64,000 nucleotides of DNA from Hericium rajendrae (lineage: Eukaryota; Basidiomycota; Agaricomycetes; Russulales; Hericiaceae): NCBI GenBank assembly GCA_033439255.1, contig CM065885.1, forward strand, positions 2,418,001 to 2,482,000. The letters run 5' to 3'. The position numbers and the translations under genes are program-made. The notes beneath the pieces were generated by a model, which worked only from the letters and a program-made list of their open reading frames with translations, did no database searches and was not told where the DNA came from. This document shows positions 11,748-23,669 of the stretch, piece after piece. Position 1 is the stretch's first letter, and each line of letters opens with the position of its first letter.

Positions 11748-12164
11748 AACAGTAGATTCGAAAATTTGGTATGCAGGGAGGTATGGTATCGAGATGAAAC
11801 TCGATGTCCGACACTCGAGAAACGACGGCTGTCCGAACGGACTGACGCGCGCCTGGAGATGGCCAGGTGTTAGCTGCGTTGTTCTGTTCTGGTCAGCTTA
11901 CACACTCCACAAAGAACACTCACGAATTTCCTTTACGTGCTGCTGCACAATTGATGTCTGTTACTACTATTAGTGCTCAGTGTAGGAGGAACAACTCGTA
12001 TCGAGCGCCCAACTCGAGGCTCAGGATCGTGGGAATCTGGGAAGACAGGGTAAGGCGCTGTAAGGCGCTTGTTTCCCACTTCAAGTTTGTCTGAAGCATC
12101 TTCTATTGACCGCGTTCGCTATCGAGTACTCAAAATTTATTCGCTTCTTTGAATTATAATTGCT
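11748..12164. promoter_or_regulatory. Divergent promoter, F-box gene / prefoldin 5
   Basis: A 417-base spacer between two divergently transcribed host genes, so both promoters must lie here. No clear TATA box was seen on either side. Confidence 0.45.
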
Positions 12165-12816
12165 ATGGCCTCCCCACAGCAGCCCCAGCAGATCAATGTT
12201 GCAGACCTCGATCTTCCTCAGCTCGTGGATGTTCGGAGACAGCTCGAAGAGGTACGTACAGCGTTTCTTACTGAAGATACTTTCGACCTGATAGAGCGCT
12301 CGCGCTTGGTTGCCTTCAGGAACTGTCGCATCTTACAAACTCGTTCGCGCAGCTGAAACAGGCGCAGGCGAAGTTTGGATCGTGTATCGATAGCGTGAAA
12401 GAGGTGCAACCGGCCAACAAGGGTGCGTGTGTTCACATCTTTGGCTATTTGACGCGAAGTACTTATTGGCACTTGAAGATAAAACGATCCTTGTCCCGTT
12501 GACGAACTCGCTGTACGTTCCGGGCAAGCTCTGCGATGCCGAGAATGTGATCGTAGATGTCGGCACGGGCTACTACGTGCAAAAGGTGACGTTCCTTGTA
12601 ATGGCTGCGTCATGCTTCGTCTGATACGAAGGTCGTTGATAGACACGCCCCCAAGCTGTGAAACACTACGAGGCGAAAGTGGCGTTCGTTCAGACGAACG
12701 CGGAGACACTGCAGGAGACGATCCAGAAGAAGCAGGATAACATGAACTACGTTGTCAATATCATGCAGGCGAAGCTGCAAGCACAGCAGGCCGGGGAAAA
12801 GGGAAATAAAGATTAA
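12165..12816 (+). CDS. Prefoldin subunit 5
   Basis: An alpha-class subunit of the hexameric prefoldin co-chaperone, which hands newly made actin and tubulin to the CCT chaperonin in the cytosol. Four exons are joined by three introns. Exon 1 encodes [20 protein letters not shown] and the start of the first coiled-coil helix. Exon 2 continues with [19 protein letters not shown]. Exon 3 carries the beta hairpins ([29 protein letters not shown]). Exon 4 carries the second helix ([19 protein letters not shown]) and ends GEKGNKD. The last acceptor is best placed so that VQK joins TRPQAVKHY. Length and order match yeast Gim5 and human PFDN5. Confidence 0.93.
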
Positions 12817-13418
12817 TTGCTTTCTCGTAGCATCCATCGTTTGAACGCGCCGGCTTCGTCGGCCAAACACTTACTTGCTCAGGTATACTCCTCAAATGTC
12901 AGAGCATCAGCCGCATAATTTTCCAATGACTTTATAGATAGATCTCACTCCTTTCGATCGCATCCAAGGTCTCTCTCTTTGCCATAAACTATCTTTACTC
13001 GGCGCTGATGACAAGTTCATGAAAGATCATTGAGTACCGATAGGCAGAACAGCGCACCAGGCGCGCAGAAGACAGGGTGGGGTTGCACGCACAGAGGCGG
13101 CACGATAGGTGGCGCGCGACGAGCAATGCAATTCGTAATGACTAGCACGAGGAGGCGCACCGAACGGCACACAGGAGAGAAGACAGAACGGGTGCACCGA
13201 ACCACACGGCATCCGGCATACAGCGATGTATTTGGTGTCCGTTGGCGATCGCGAAGCACGGGCCTCCAACGTGCCCCTTCGCGAATGATACTTCGGTTGG
13301 AGAAAAGTCCCCATCCTAGGGGCCAACGTGCGTGTCCATAACAAGTCCGATACATACACATCATAAACCGTCCACACGAACACCGCCACCGTACACCCAT
13401 CCCAGGAGAAACCGATAA
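12817..13418. other. Intergenic region
   Basis: 3' flank of the prefoldin gene. Open frames at 13.0-13.4 kb on both strands mirror each other and show no family signal. Confidence 0.5.
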
Positions 13419-14045
13419 CTACAGGCCCTCTAGCGGGGTGGCGGCGCCCTGTCCCGCCTTGCTCATGTTCATCGGCACCTGCGCTCTCCCCCGCGCCTGT
13501 AGCCCATCTGCCAGCCCGCGTTCTGATGCAGCATGCGGCCCATATGCATTGCCCGGGCTCATGCCCATCTGCGGCGGGAAGTTGAACACCTGCAGGTACT
13601 GCGCGAGCATCGCGCGCTGCAGCGCCTGCTACTGCTGCTGAGTCTACTGCTGGGCATTAGGCATCGGCGAGTGCGATGCGACCTGCTGAGTGACTTCACG
13701 ACCATCGGGCTGCCGGTTCTGCACCATCTGGCTCGGGCTGCACGAGGTCGCCTGGTTCTCGTAAGCCTGACGTTGCATTGCGGCGAGTCATTGCTGCTGC
13801 TGCTGCTGCTCCTGGATGGCCAACTGAAGATGCACATGGTGCATTTGCTGAGCGTAGGCCCGCAGTTGGGCGAGCGATGGCAGTTGGCCAGGTGCACCAG
13901 CAGTGTGGCCGCTGCTGTCGCTTTCGGTCCCTGAGTCTGCATGATAAGGCCCTAGTGTCAGAGTCCACCAGATAATACATCAGAGTACTTGCGCATGCTC
14001 ACCGCTAGGCATGTCAAGATGGTCTTGAGCAACCCTGGGCTTGAA
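13419..14045 (-). pseudogene. Broken chimera: DUF6535-gene 5' end joined to a Gln-rich protein
   Basis: Read on the minus strand, 14045-13905 matches the first exon, first intron and start of exon 2 of the DUF6535 gene at 18.2 kb, but its ATG has become AGG. In the frame of that exon (SGTESDSSGHTAG) the sequence runs on into unrelated protein: LPSLAQLRAYAQQMHHVHLQ, then LAIQEQQQQQQ followed by a stop. Further remnants are MQRQAYENQ, a QQ/TQQQ stretch interrupted by stops that look like CAG-to-TAG changes, and MLAQYLQVFNFPPQMGMSPG ending at 13419. It seems to be a decayed copy in which a DUF6535-type 5' end was joined to the tail of a glutamine-rich (perhaps transcription-related) gene. The identity of that second gene is unknown. 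Confidence 0.55.
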
Positions 14046-14340
14046 TGTTGTTTCACTGAGATGGGGGGCTGTTGGGTGTATGCAATGATGTGGCAAGAGA
14101 CAAGAGCCAAATTACCAAGGCAATATGCAGCTCTTCATATTGGGGCAGTGGCAGAAGTAAAGTGGCTAAGATGGTCACAATAATTTCAAAGTCCAGAGTT
14201 GTTTAGACAACTGAGGGTCCCACTGCAGAGGCCATGATGCATCTATTAATACCATTAATATGATGTTCCCTTCTCTTCTCAAAGTGCTGGTAGTCATGTG
14301 GTATTTTCATTGTGTGTGGCTGCATGTATGTAGCTGAGAA
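13905..14340 (-). repeat. Direct repeat, left copy (DUF6535 5' end and promoter)
   Basis: Matches 18080-18500 over several hundred bases in the same orientation, covering promoter, exon 1, intron 1 and the start of exon 2 of the DUF6535 gene. Many differences are CG in the right copy against TG or CA here (for example CAACGATG against CAATGATG). This pattern fits decay of methylated CpG sites in the left copy. Confidence 0.6.
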
Positions 14341-14779
14341 AGAAGTGATGGTAGCAAATGAATGTAGATAATAATGAAATGAAGCCTCAGGAGTTAGAGC
14401 AAAAGATGATACCATCACAAAAGAAAGAAAAAGATAGTTCAAAGACACTGAATTCAGAAACAAGTATATCAAGTTTAGTTTAAAATAGTTCTAGCAGCAA
14501 ACATTTCAGATTAGAAGGGTACAGAATTTTCAACATTATTTTCAAGTTTGTGACTCTAGATCAAGTTGTTTGCCTTTTTTAATATACTTTTTGAAAAAAT
14601 TAGTGTTTTTTTTTGATAGAAATTGGTTCATTTTTGTGACTGGGTGACTAAAATCACATTAGTTTTGTGGCAAAGGAAAGCAGATAAATATTTTACCTGA
14701 TAATATTGTTTTATTTCATTAATCCAAGCCTGTCTTCTATTATAGACAGTATAGGTGTGTACATTTTCAGTTTCAGTTT
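14341..14779. other. AT-rich spacer downstream of the DUF6535 gene
   Basis: AT-rich sequence with poly-T runs. No gene is supported. It is clearly richer in A+T than the host region to the left. Confidence 0.4.
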
Positions 14780-17700
14780 CTAAGAATATGCTAATGATAA
14801 AATCAATGAGCAATTTATAATGTGACAGATAGAGAGATTGACTAACAACTTATTGCAACATTCAACTTTCATATTATCAATCTTTAAATCAAGGTTGATA
14901 GCTTTTTTAAGCTTGTTAAACCAAACACAGATATCATTGGAGAACCAAGTTTTTGAGAAGGTGCCTTCTTCTATCGTCATTTTCACTTGCTCTAAAAAAT
15001 ATATCCAAATTGAATTTTCAGAAGTGGCTAAGGCAAATTTCTCTATACATTCATCAAAATGAAGCAATGCTTGTACTAAAAAATCTGCTTCTACACAAAA
15101 TCTCCATGATGCCAAAAACACTTTACAATATAGCTGTACATTATCATCATTTTGAATATATTTTAGCTCTTCTTGCAAATGATTATTATCTGCTAAGAGC
15201 AGGATTATATCATAGATAGCTCTTAAGTTATTATATAAGTGAAAAGTTTTTCCATCAGCTATCCATTCATTTGTTATATTTATCTGAAACAAAGGATAAA
15301 CTTTTCCTAAAATGTCTATATCTGAAGAACATAATATTGATATTAATTCTACATTGTATAAATTGACACGTCTTATGCAACTTAATAAATCTGATAAGTA
15401 TTCAGAACAAAATACACTTTTCACACTTTTGAGCTTGGAATTCTGCTGAAGTGCTTGTTCAAAAATATAAAACCAGCTTTGAATGAACTTTTTATCAAAC
15501 AATTGTCTCTCAATAAATATGACATCTGTTGTTGAAATAGAACATTGAAATGCCAATATGGATGATCTTAAGATTAAACCATATGATAACCAGGTTAATG
15601 TCTTAACAGATTTAATATTTTTAATAAAAAATACAAGTTGAGATTGAAACATAGCTCTAGAACTGTTATGAGAGCCACAGGTATGTAAACATAAAGTAAA
15701 AAATATATCTTGATTGTATGGGTTACAAAACTCTATGAAACTAGGTTCTGATAGATATTTAGATAAAATCTTATATAATATTGGAAATACTTGTATAATA
15801 TCTTTTGTATTATGAAAGTTTGCATCAATATGAGATTCTTGTTCAGTTAAAAACATTAAGTTAGCACAACCATTTAATAATGTTAAGTTTTCTCTTGTAT
15901 TTATATTTTGTGAGATTATTAAAAAAAATGAGTGACTAATTTCTTCATATGTATTAGGTAATTTCAAGCCTGTAAGGCTATTTAAATAGATAAATCCAAT
16001 TTCTTTCTCATAAAAAAATTGTTTGTTGAAGTTCCATTTCTTCAGGTATGCAGTTAAAATGTTTATATAAAGGTCAAAAGTGAGTGGATTGGATAATAAT
16101 TTTGATTTTAAAGAAAAAAGTGATTGTGAGATTTTGGGAACATTCACATAATAATTAAAGCAGTCAAGAAAGCACTTCAACTGCTCATCTGATATAACAG
16201 TTTTGTAATCCGAAATTAAACTTAAAAAACTCCAAAAACTCGAAGAAAAATTTCGACTACGTATAACAATCCAAGGCCATATCCATTTTTCAATTTGTCT
16301 TTGATCTTTTTGATTCCAATATTTTTCCAGATTTATATTAATTGTATTATAGACATTGTCTGCCTTTGAAAACATAGTTAAATCATGTTTGAAGAAGTCA
16401 GCACCTGGCAGTGCTTGTAAAATAAGATTTGAAACTGTAGGATTGGCTGAGTAATTGTACAGCCAAAACAAGGACTTAACATCAAGTACATATGCATCTG
16501 ATGGCTGTATTGACTTTTGCTCAAGCACTCTCCAACTCATTGTAGCTGTGGATTGGTCTTTCAAGGCTTCATTCTCTGATACACTTGTTGTGCTCCTTTC
16601 ATAAAGATCAATGGTCAACATAGGCTTGTAGATATATATGAACAAATTTTTGAGAAAAATTCTCAATTTTTGCCCATGTCTCCATACAAATAGACCAAGT
16701 TTCATAATATAATCTCCCACAGGTGTCTTGTATGGGCATCGAATATCATAAAATGGAAGCAGATTTGTTCCTAAATATATCAAATATGATGCCCCAACAA
16801 TAATGGCAACCCAAACAGATATACCATTGTCCAAGCCCTTGGTGAAGATCATCAGGCCAATAAAAAAGAGCAATAGTGCAAGATGCATCACAATAGGCAA
16901 AAATTCTATAATTGCAGGCACATGCCAATTTTCAAGCCCAATGAAGCGAAAGTGTGTAGTCTGCACCCTTCTTTGAATTGTGCCAGCTATAGGATGAACA
17001 TAATATTGGATCCACTGCTTTACTAGCATGGCCATCAAGGCAGCTGCCAAGCTCAGAGCAAGACTAACAAACCAAAGGCCATTCACCCAGCGATCAGAGC
17101 TAGCAGGTCCCATGGCAGATGCCTGCTGAGAGCGGGGGACAGTATCTGGAGATATGCCAAGACCAACAGCACGCTGAACATCAATAAGCTCTGAAAGTAG
17201 AGTGACAGTAGCCTGTGCATTATCTGGCTGAAGAGACTGAGAGGACTGGACAACAAAAGTGGTAACCACAGCTGAGAAGAGACCAGCCTAGAGAAGCAAA
17301 GCATAAGAATTGTCCTAGACAAATTCAAAAGAGACACTCACAAAGACAAGGAGGACATCAGTTGTATCACGCCATCCTTCGATCACATCATTGTCCCGCA
17401 ATGCAGCCTCATCTAGATAGACACGCCAGATGCGTGCATTCGGGCCCATAGCTTCTACAGGATGGTCAGGAGGGTACTTTTGCTCATAGTCATCAGGATT
17501 GTATCCTTCGATGCAGTATGAGTATCCAGATCATGTCTCTAACATGCAAGATTACGCACCAGAAAATCCTTTGGCTGTAGGCAAGAATCCACCGTCACGT
17601 CGTGTCTTCTTCTTTCGACCGGGCTGAGGTACATTCCTCCCTGCAGGTCGCACATCATCGTCGTCAGGCTCGTCTGCATCGCTGGCGATCTCAGCGGCCG

Positions 17701-18211
17701 GGACATCAGCAGGAGCGGCAGTGCCAGAGATAGCACCTCCCGAGTTCGCAGCAGCTGGGTCATTTGCAGCAATGGAGCCAGAATCTACAGAACCTCCTGA
17801 GCTCTCAGTAGCCAGGGCATATGCAGCAGCAGCGCCAGAATCTGTAGCATGTCTCGAGTCCCCTGAGTAGTCAAGATTGCCATCTTCGTTGCGCACAGCC
17901 GCACTGGCAGCGTTCCCGGGTTCCGACGGAGGCAGTGCGGCACCACGAGCCCTGTCCAGACTAGGTGTGTGCTCCTTGGAGCCAACAGCAGCAAGATCGC
18001 GAGCACCACGAGCGCTGCCGGTACCCTGCGCAGTGGAGCCTAGCTCAACAGAGCGCATGTCCTCTGGGGCAGAACCTGGATCGGCAGTGTTGCCACCGCC
18101 GTCGCTTTCGGTCCCCGTATCTGCGCGATAAGGTTATAGAGTCAATATCCACCGAATGATCTGCCTGAGTCCTCGTGCATGCTCACCGTCGAAATGGTCT
18201 TGAATAACCAT
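14780..18211 (-). CDS. DUF6535 family membrane protein
   Basis: A large protein of a family expanded in Agaricomycetes, function unknown. The model starts with MVIQDHFD (ATG at 18209-18211) and splices to DTGTESDGGG, a GC-rich, disordered Ala/Ser/Asp-rich exon ending PTAKGFSG. It splices again into YNPDDYEQKYPPDHPVEAMG, the first DUF6535 block. After WRVYLDEAALRDNDVIEGW and TTDVLLVF, a third intron joins AGLFSAVVTTFVVQSSQSLQ. Membrane spans follow in WFVSLALSLAAALMAMLV, LPIVMHLALLLFFIGLMIF and VWVAIIVGASYLIYLGTNLL. The remaining ~550 residues are AT-rich and helical, with no recognised domain. The last exon is one open frame of 829 codons. Base composition changes sharply along the gene, from GC-rich 5' exons to an AT-rich 3' end, so the two parts may have different histories. 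Confidence 0.8.
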
Positions 18212-18500
18212 GTCAGTAGGTGTGGATGGTGTTTTGCTGGGAGAGGTGGGGTGCTGTGTGTGCAACGATGTGGTGAGAGGCAAGAGCCGAAGCGCCAGGG
18301 CGATACACGATGGCGTCTGCTTGGGCGGCGGCGGATACAAAGTTGCTGAGATTGACACGATAAGGTCGAAGCTGAGTTATTTTGAGAAACTGGGGCCATG
18401 CTGCAGAGGCCATAGACGTACCTATTAATACAATGATCCCTTGTCATCGCAAAGCGCTGGCGGACGCCGTATTTCTGTTGCCTGTGGCCGCACGCTCGAA
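18080..18500 (-). repeat. Direct repeat, right copy (DUF6535 5' end and promoter)
   Basis: Partner of the repeat at 13905-14340. It includes the start codon, first intron and several hundred bases of upstream DNA of the DUF6535 gene. This copy keeps its CpG sites and its ATG. Confidence 0.6.
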
Positions 18501-20095
18501 ATGCAAGTCGACGCGCTATACTGCATTGAAGATTCTGGACACCCCATCAATGTCCAGCGATCCATGCAAAGAATGCTGCACATTCAATATGCGTAATGCT
18601 TCGCGTTGAGAATGAAATGCCGCCGAGAGTCCAGCGCCCGAAGCAGCGGTGACAGACGTCAATTTGATCGAACCACCGCGGATGTACAAAGGTGGACACG
18701 CGATACGTCCATCTGATATATTGAGGAAACGTACTAGAGACCTTCGCTCGGGACTCGCGCGCACTCGAGAGGGGCATGGAGAGGGAGCGATAGCACCTCG
18801 TGTTTCTGCTAGGGTCTGACACCCGAGGAGACGAACTCATGGTGTTCTACACCCCATCAATAAACCTGTCGCCGGCATCGACGTTCCAAATGCGAGATTG
18901 GCTTCGTTGCCGGTGCACTCCGGATGTCGCATTGCCATAGAATGCCCATAAGAGATCGTGTCCTCCGCGGTGCACGATAGTAATTATATCGAGGCTAGAT
19001 GCTCCGCCAGCTGTGCATAGCGTCGCAGGAAAGACAGCCCACGGGCGGGATACACGAGCGCATGAGCGGAAAGACGTGCTCTAGAAAAGAGAAAGATCCT
19101 GGCCATATGGCATGCAGTCCGCATTCTGTGGCCTCCTGATGTGAGACATGGTTGGGTCCTAATGGTGAATGCGGACAGTAAGTGATGGACAACATGTTGC
19201 ACGCACGATTATGGCGGCTGTCCTGTCATATCACGTCTCTTCGAACATTGCGCTGTCCCAATCAACGGCTCATTCTCCGAACTCCCCTGCCACTCGTCAT
19301 AGCCATACGATGTACCGTTGCAGCACGTACGACACGAAGAAAGGTACTGCGTGCTTTGCTGGCCTATACGTTGTACCGGGTGACTCGCGCAGATCCAAAG
19401 ACGTGTCGCGTTTGCTGTCGTGAAGTGTTTATAACTGGACTGGCGGCTCTTCGACGACAGGAACCTATGTACGAAAATAAGTGCACTCACGCGTGGATCC
19501 GAGATCGGTGGATATGTCGGTGTAAATATCGGGGCGCGCAGACTGAGACAGCGCTATGGTTCATCAGACCTCCAGCGCATGGGACATGTCGGCGCCGGGC
19601 CACTTCTGCCGGCGGCGGGAGGTATATCTCGCTGGAATGACAGAGGCTGCAGGATGATATCACCACGGACACTTCTGTCCGCAGAGTTGACGAGGTAATG
19701 ACGGAGGGTGGAGAAGGGCGCACGTCAGGACCGAAGAAATCTCTGCAGATGTTGGCAACGACTTTGGGAGGCATGTCAGAGATTGTGTCTCATTCGGCTG
19801 ATCTTACCTGCGAAACAAAGTCTATTGAGACGCAAGAGATTCCCGTCTAAAAGTCAAACTCAGTGAGACGGGGCCTGGGCTATTGGATGCAGAGACTGAG
19901 CAGGTAATGGAAGAGCGATTCCCAGGCACCGAGAGCGCGCTTCGGCCCTTGATATTGCATGATGCAATTTGCATCTGCAGTTGCTCGTCTCTCCTGGTGG
20001 GTCATATCCATTTATCACGGAGCTTTCTCTTCATTTATTCCCGTTCTTGTCTCTAGACAGGACTCAACGTTAAGCTTCGTGCCTCAGGATCGTCT
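18501..20095. other. Region without a supportable gene
   Basis: Minus-strand frames at 18516-18840 (for example MSSSPRVSDPSRNTRCYR) have some coding look but no family signal and no clear exon chain. Frames at 19.0-19.8 kb overlap each other on both strands and are probably chance. A small unknown gene at 18.5-18.85 kb cannot be excluded. Confidence 0.35.
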
Positions 20096-21950
20096 CTTAC
20101 CACAACTACAATGCCCATTCTGCATTGCCAGTCTCTACGTATGTCGTTTTGTTCACTACCGCCTGCCCGCCGTTCACCCCACACTCGCAGTATCCCGGGC
20201 GCGCTCCCTGCGAAAGAGCCATATTTGAAGCATCGTCATATGTCGTCTGCAGACGACATGCGCGCCCAATCATGCTTCTCGCCCGCCCCGAGATACATAT
20301 GAGATCGCCATGATGGACAGCCCGCCGCCTATCGCGGCCAAACCGACGAAGCCGCTCAGCGCCGACATGCATGTTCTAGTGCAGCGCCGCGTCCCCGTCA
20401 TAGCCGCTAAAGCCGCTCCTCTCCAACTGCTCCACATCTTCTGCAATCCCAGCATCTCCTCCGCGACGGCCGCCCTCAGTCTCTTGAACATGGACATGAA
20501 TACCACGAACACGCACACTACACTGGTCTGAGGAAGCTCCGCGAGACCGATGACTATAATCTGAAGGATGTGGAGGCGAAGATTGAGGAGGGGTGGATCC
20601 CGGATGCGGGAAGATCGCGTTCAAAGGCTGCTGCATTGCGATCTCACAGAGGTGCGTTTTTAGGATCTAGCACGGCACCATGGAACGCTGAACCGAAACA
20701 GTGAGTCTACTACGAACGACTGCTCACGCGCCAACGCCTCCATGCCGCCCGCGTGCGCGCAATGCTCGGCCGACGCAGACGAGCAGCTCCATATCCTCTT
20801 CAAGGAGCCACGGAGCACGCTCGCGAAGGCCGGCACGTCGCTGCACATCCCGTGCAAGCAACCGTCCATGCGCTACAGCTGACCACCCAGCAGGACATCT
20901 CCAACACGCACGCACCTCGCCGCGCTCCTCCGTCCCGCCTTCCGCATGCACCAGCTCGCCGTCGTCCCCGCACAGCCCGCCGCACCCAAGCCTCCTTCGT
21001 CCACCGCGCGACCCCGATCCGACCCCGTCGACCTCAGTCCCAGGCGTCCACGGACGCGCACACACTCGCCCGTTGTGCATGTGGCAGGATCGCCTCGACA
21101 TCGGCTGACGCATGCAGACAAGATTGCCGTGCGCGCGCGTAGGGATGGGGTATGCGGCGTGGAATGGGAATGACGAGGCATTAGCCGCGGATAATGCGCC
21201 GGCACGTTGGGCGCACGACTGGGGGGGCGGCGTTGGCGTGGAAACAGGATCCGGTGCCTGCGGGCGTCGTGTTCGCATATATGCGCGGCGGTTCGCGTCG
21301 CTCGAAGTGTCACTCGGAGGACGTCTTGGTGCGTAGCGTTCTTCGCGTTGTGCGAGATCCTTATATTTATTTTCACACAGATTGACAATGTCCAATCGAC
21401 TGTCCTATCCTTCTCCATGATCCTGACTCTCCACAGCACAATCCCGTACCTCACCTTATCACCCGCCACCGCCGACCTGCATGATACCAGGGCGTCCTCG
21501 TCGTCGCAGATCGGAGCGGGTGCTGGATGTGGACGGGCGCGTCGGCAGTGGATTGTAGCAAGGGCGGGACATGGGCCACGGCACCGAGACAGGGCGTGCA
21601 GGTTGTGCCCGATGGTGCAGGGTAGTGAAAGATGTATTGGTGAGTGCTCTTCGTGTCGTCGTCCAACGTTCCCGTGTTGAATAATTGCCTGCACGCAGAT
21701 TACGTCGACGCGGCTCCGCCGATGTCTATCAAGAATTCCCCTTCTGGGAGTGAATAGCTGCAAGGACCTCGGCGAGCTTGTCTGACGTGCTGAACGTGCT
21801 GCTACGCATGGAGTACAACGTTTATCGGATACTGTACCTACAGATGATCGTGACGAGGGAGATTGATGGACGGAACGAGATGCCCGTTTGGTACGATGAC
21901 GCAGCCTTAGGTATGCGCTCCCGCTGGCGCCCTCCATCCACAATGCAGTG
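20096..21950 (+). repeat. Duplicated gene-like unit, copy 1
   Basis: Matches 23670-25640 in order and orientation over most of its length with many differences and small gaps. Matched anchors include the ACTACAATGCCCA start, the AAGATYGAGGARGGGTGGAT block, a CACAGAGGT splice-like site and a GCGTGCAGGTTG block. Coding traces on the plus strand include LRETDDYNLKDVEAKIEEGW and CAQCSADADEQLHILF, but no continuous model survives. It is probably a decayed copy of an unrecognised host gene. Confidence 0.5.
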
Positions 21951-23669
21951 TAGCGCACACAAGTCAAGCACTCACGCATCGTCGACGTTCACTCTATCCT
22001 CGAGATTGGCTTCTTTGATTCACTGAATCGTGAATTGGCGGTGAGGCAGGACCAGGGCCGCGGAAGCAGAGCAAGTGAAGACCGAGTAAAGGAAGGTAAG
22101 TTATTATAAAGAAGCCTGCAGTCTTGGAGACGAGAGGCGACAGGCGCTTATTCGCAGGCATCGAGCATCAGCAACAACTGCTCGCGTTAGTCGCAAGAAA
22201 ATTCTGTCTCTTACATAACTAGGGAAGCGCCGACTGCGTCGGCATAAACCTTGCTTGTCTTGACGAAGGAAAATTGTGCAGAGTGATTTCTCTCGTGCTA
22301 GATGGTTCTTAAGAGTGCTAGAGTTAGCCTAGAGACTATTAATGAAAAGTTCCGGTACGGTATGTCTGAGGTCTTATTACAAATAACTCCGATAAAAAAT
22401 TAATCTCATCATACACAAGAAGCTACTTACTGGATGACGGAATGCTAGACAAGTAAGGTGCACAAGTAGTTGTGTCGTACATATGGCAAGCTCGAACACC
22501 GCGCGCCCGCGCGGGTTCCCCAATTGCTGTTTCTTGTCTTCGAGCCAAACACGGGCCGATAAAAATCTAAGTCGCAAGCTTGCAACTGCCCGCGCGGTGC
22601 TTGGGAACGCCTCGCTTGCGCAACCCATGATCTCGCAGGCATGTGAATCCCGAGCGAACAGCAGGACCGGCAGAAACCTCACGTCGTCACCACGCCCTCG
22701 CCCGCATGCCCAAGCACGAAGGCTCGCTGACCCTGTCGGACGCCCTGTGCCGCTGACCCCCCCTTCGCCGCTGGCCGCATGCGCTCGGTGAGCAGCGACT
22801 ACTTCTCGCATCCAGGCTCGCGCACACCCTTATCCCGTTTCAGCCCCGTTTCGCTGTGGAACTGTGGCAGTACAGGTTGCCATAGACGCTGAGGGCTTTG
22901 ACGCTGACCCTGTCATCCAGGTCGTCATCGATATTGGAGGCCGAGAAGAAGCGCTGCACGTTGCAGATGCGGGCTTGTGAATCACACCTTGAGAGCCTGC
23001 CGGAAATCGTCCTGCGAGTGTTCCGCCTATGCAATGTTGCACCGGCGCTTGAACGTGACGGTGTGCAATGAAGCTGATGCTTGCTCAAGGAGCTGTTAGT
23101 CTACTTCTTCCAAACTCACCAGTGAATTACTTGGATTTTGAAGACATACTGTAGTGCCGTTGACTGTGCCCTGCATGCTGGTGAATTGTACGCTCGTTGA
23201 ACTGTACTTGACTCGTGCTTGGGTTGTTTTTGAGTCGAGCAGCAGGTCTTCACAAGGACAGCAATTCCTGCCAGAGGATTTGCCAGAGGACCTGCAATGA
23301 TCTGCCAGAATCCAGAGACACCAGTAATATGCCCCAGTCCTTGCCCGTCCTTGCAAGTCAATATAGTAAGTATTGCGAGCTGACTGTCGACAATCGGACA
23401 AATGAAAAGAAGTGACTCAAGTTACCGGTGCCATGACTAGTCACAATGTTTGGCTCCTCAAGTTTTAACTTCTTGCCCGTCAAGTTCTGGGACAAGGGAC
23501 GGAAACAAGTCGTATGAGAAGCATAAAAAACGATCTCTAGGTATGAGAAATGAATTCCGGTGCATGAGAAGAGTGAGTGTACCGCTCGAGGCGCCGAGCC
23601 TTTGTTTGTCACTGTTGACGATGTGAGTCGGGGCGCTAATAATTACGAGGGTGCGAGACACCTTGACAA
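21951..23669. other. Spacer between the two duplicated units
   Basis: No gene is supported. Frames at 22377-22811 (-) and 22483-22791 (+) cover the same bases and show no motif. A short plus-strand stretch at 22.86-22.98 kb (VAIDAEGFDADPVIQVVID) looks codon-like but is isolated. Confidence 0.4.

Noticed and set aside
22377-22811. A 144-codon minus-strand open frame
   Set aside because: It overlaps an opposite-strand frame of similar length, has no motif and no partner exons.
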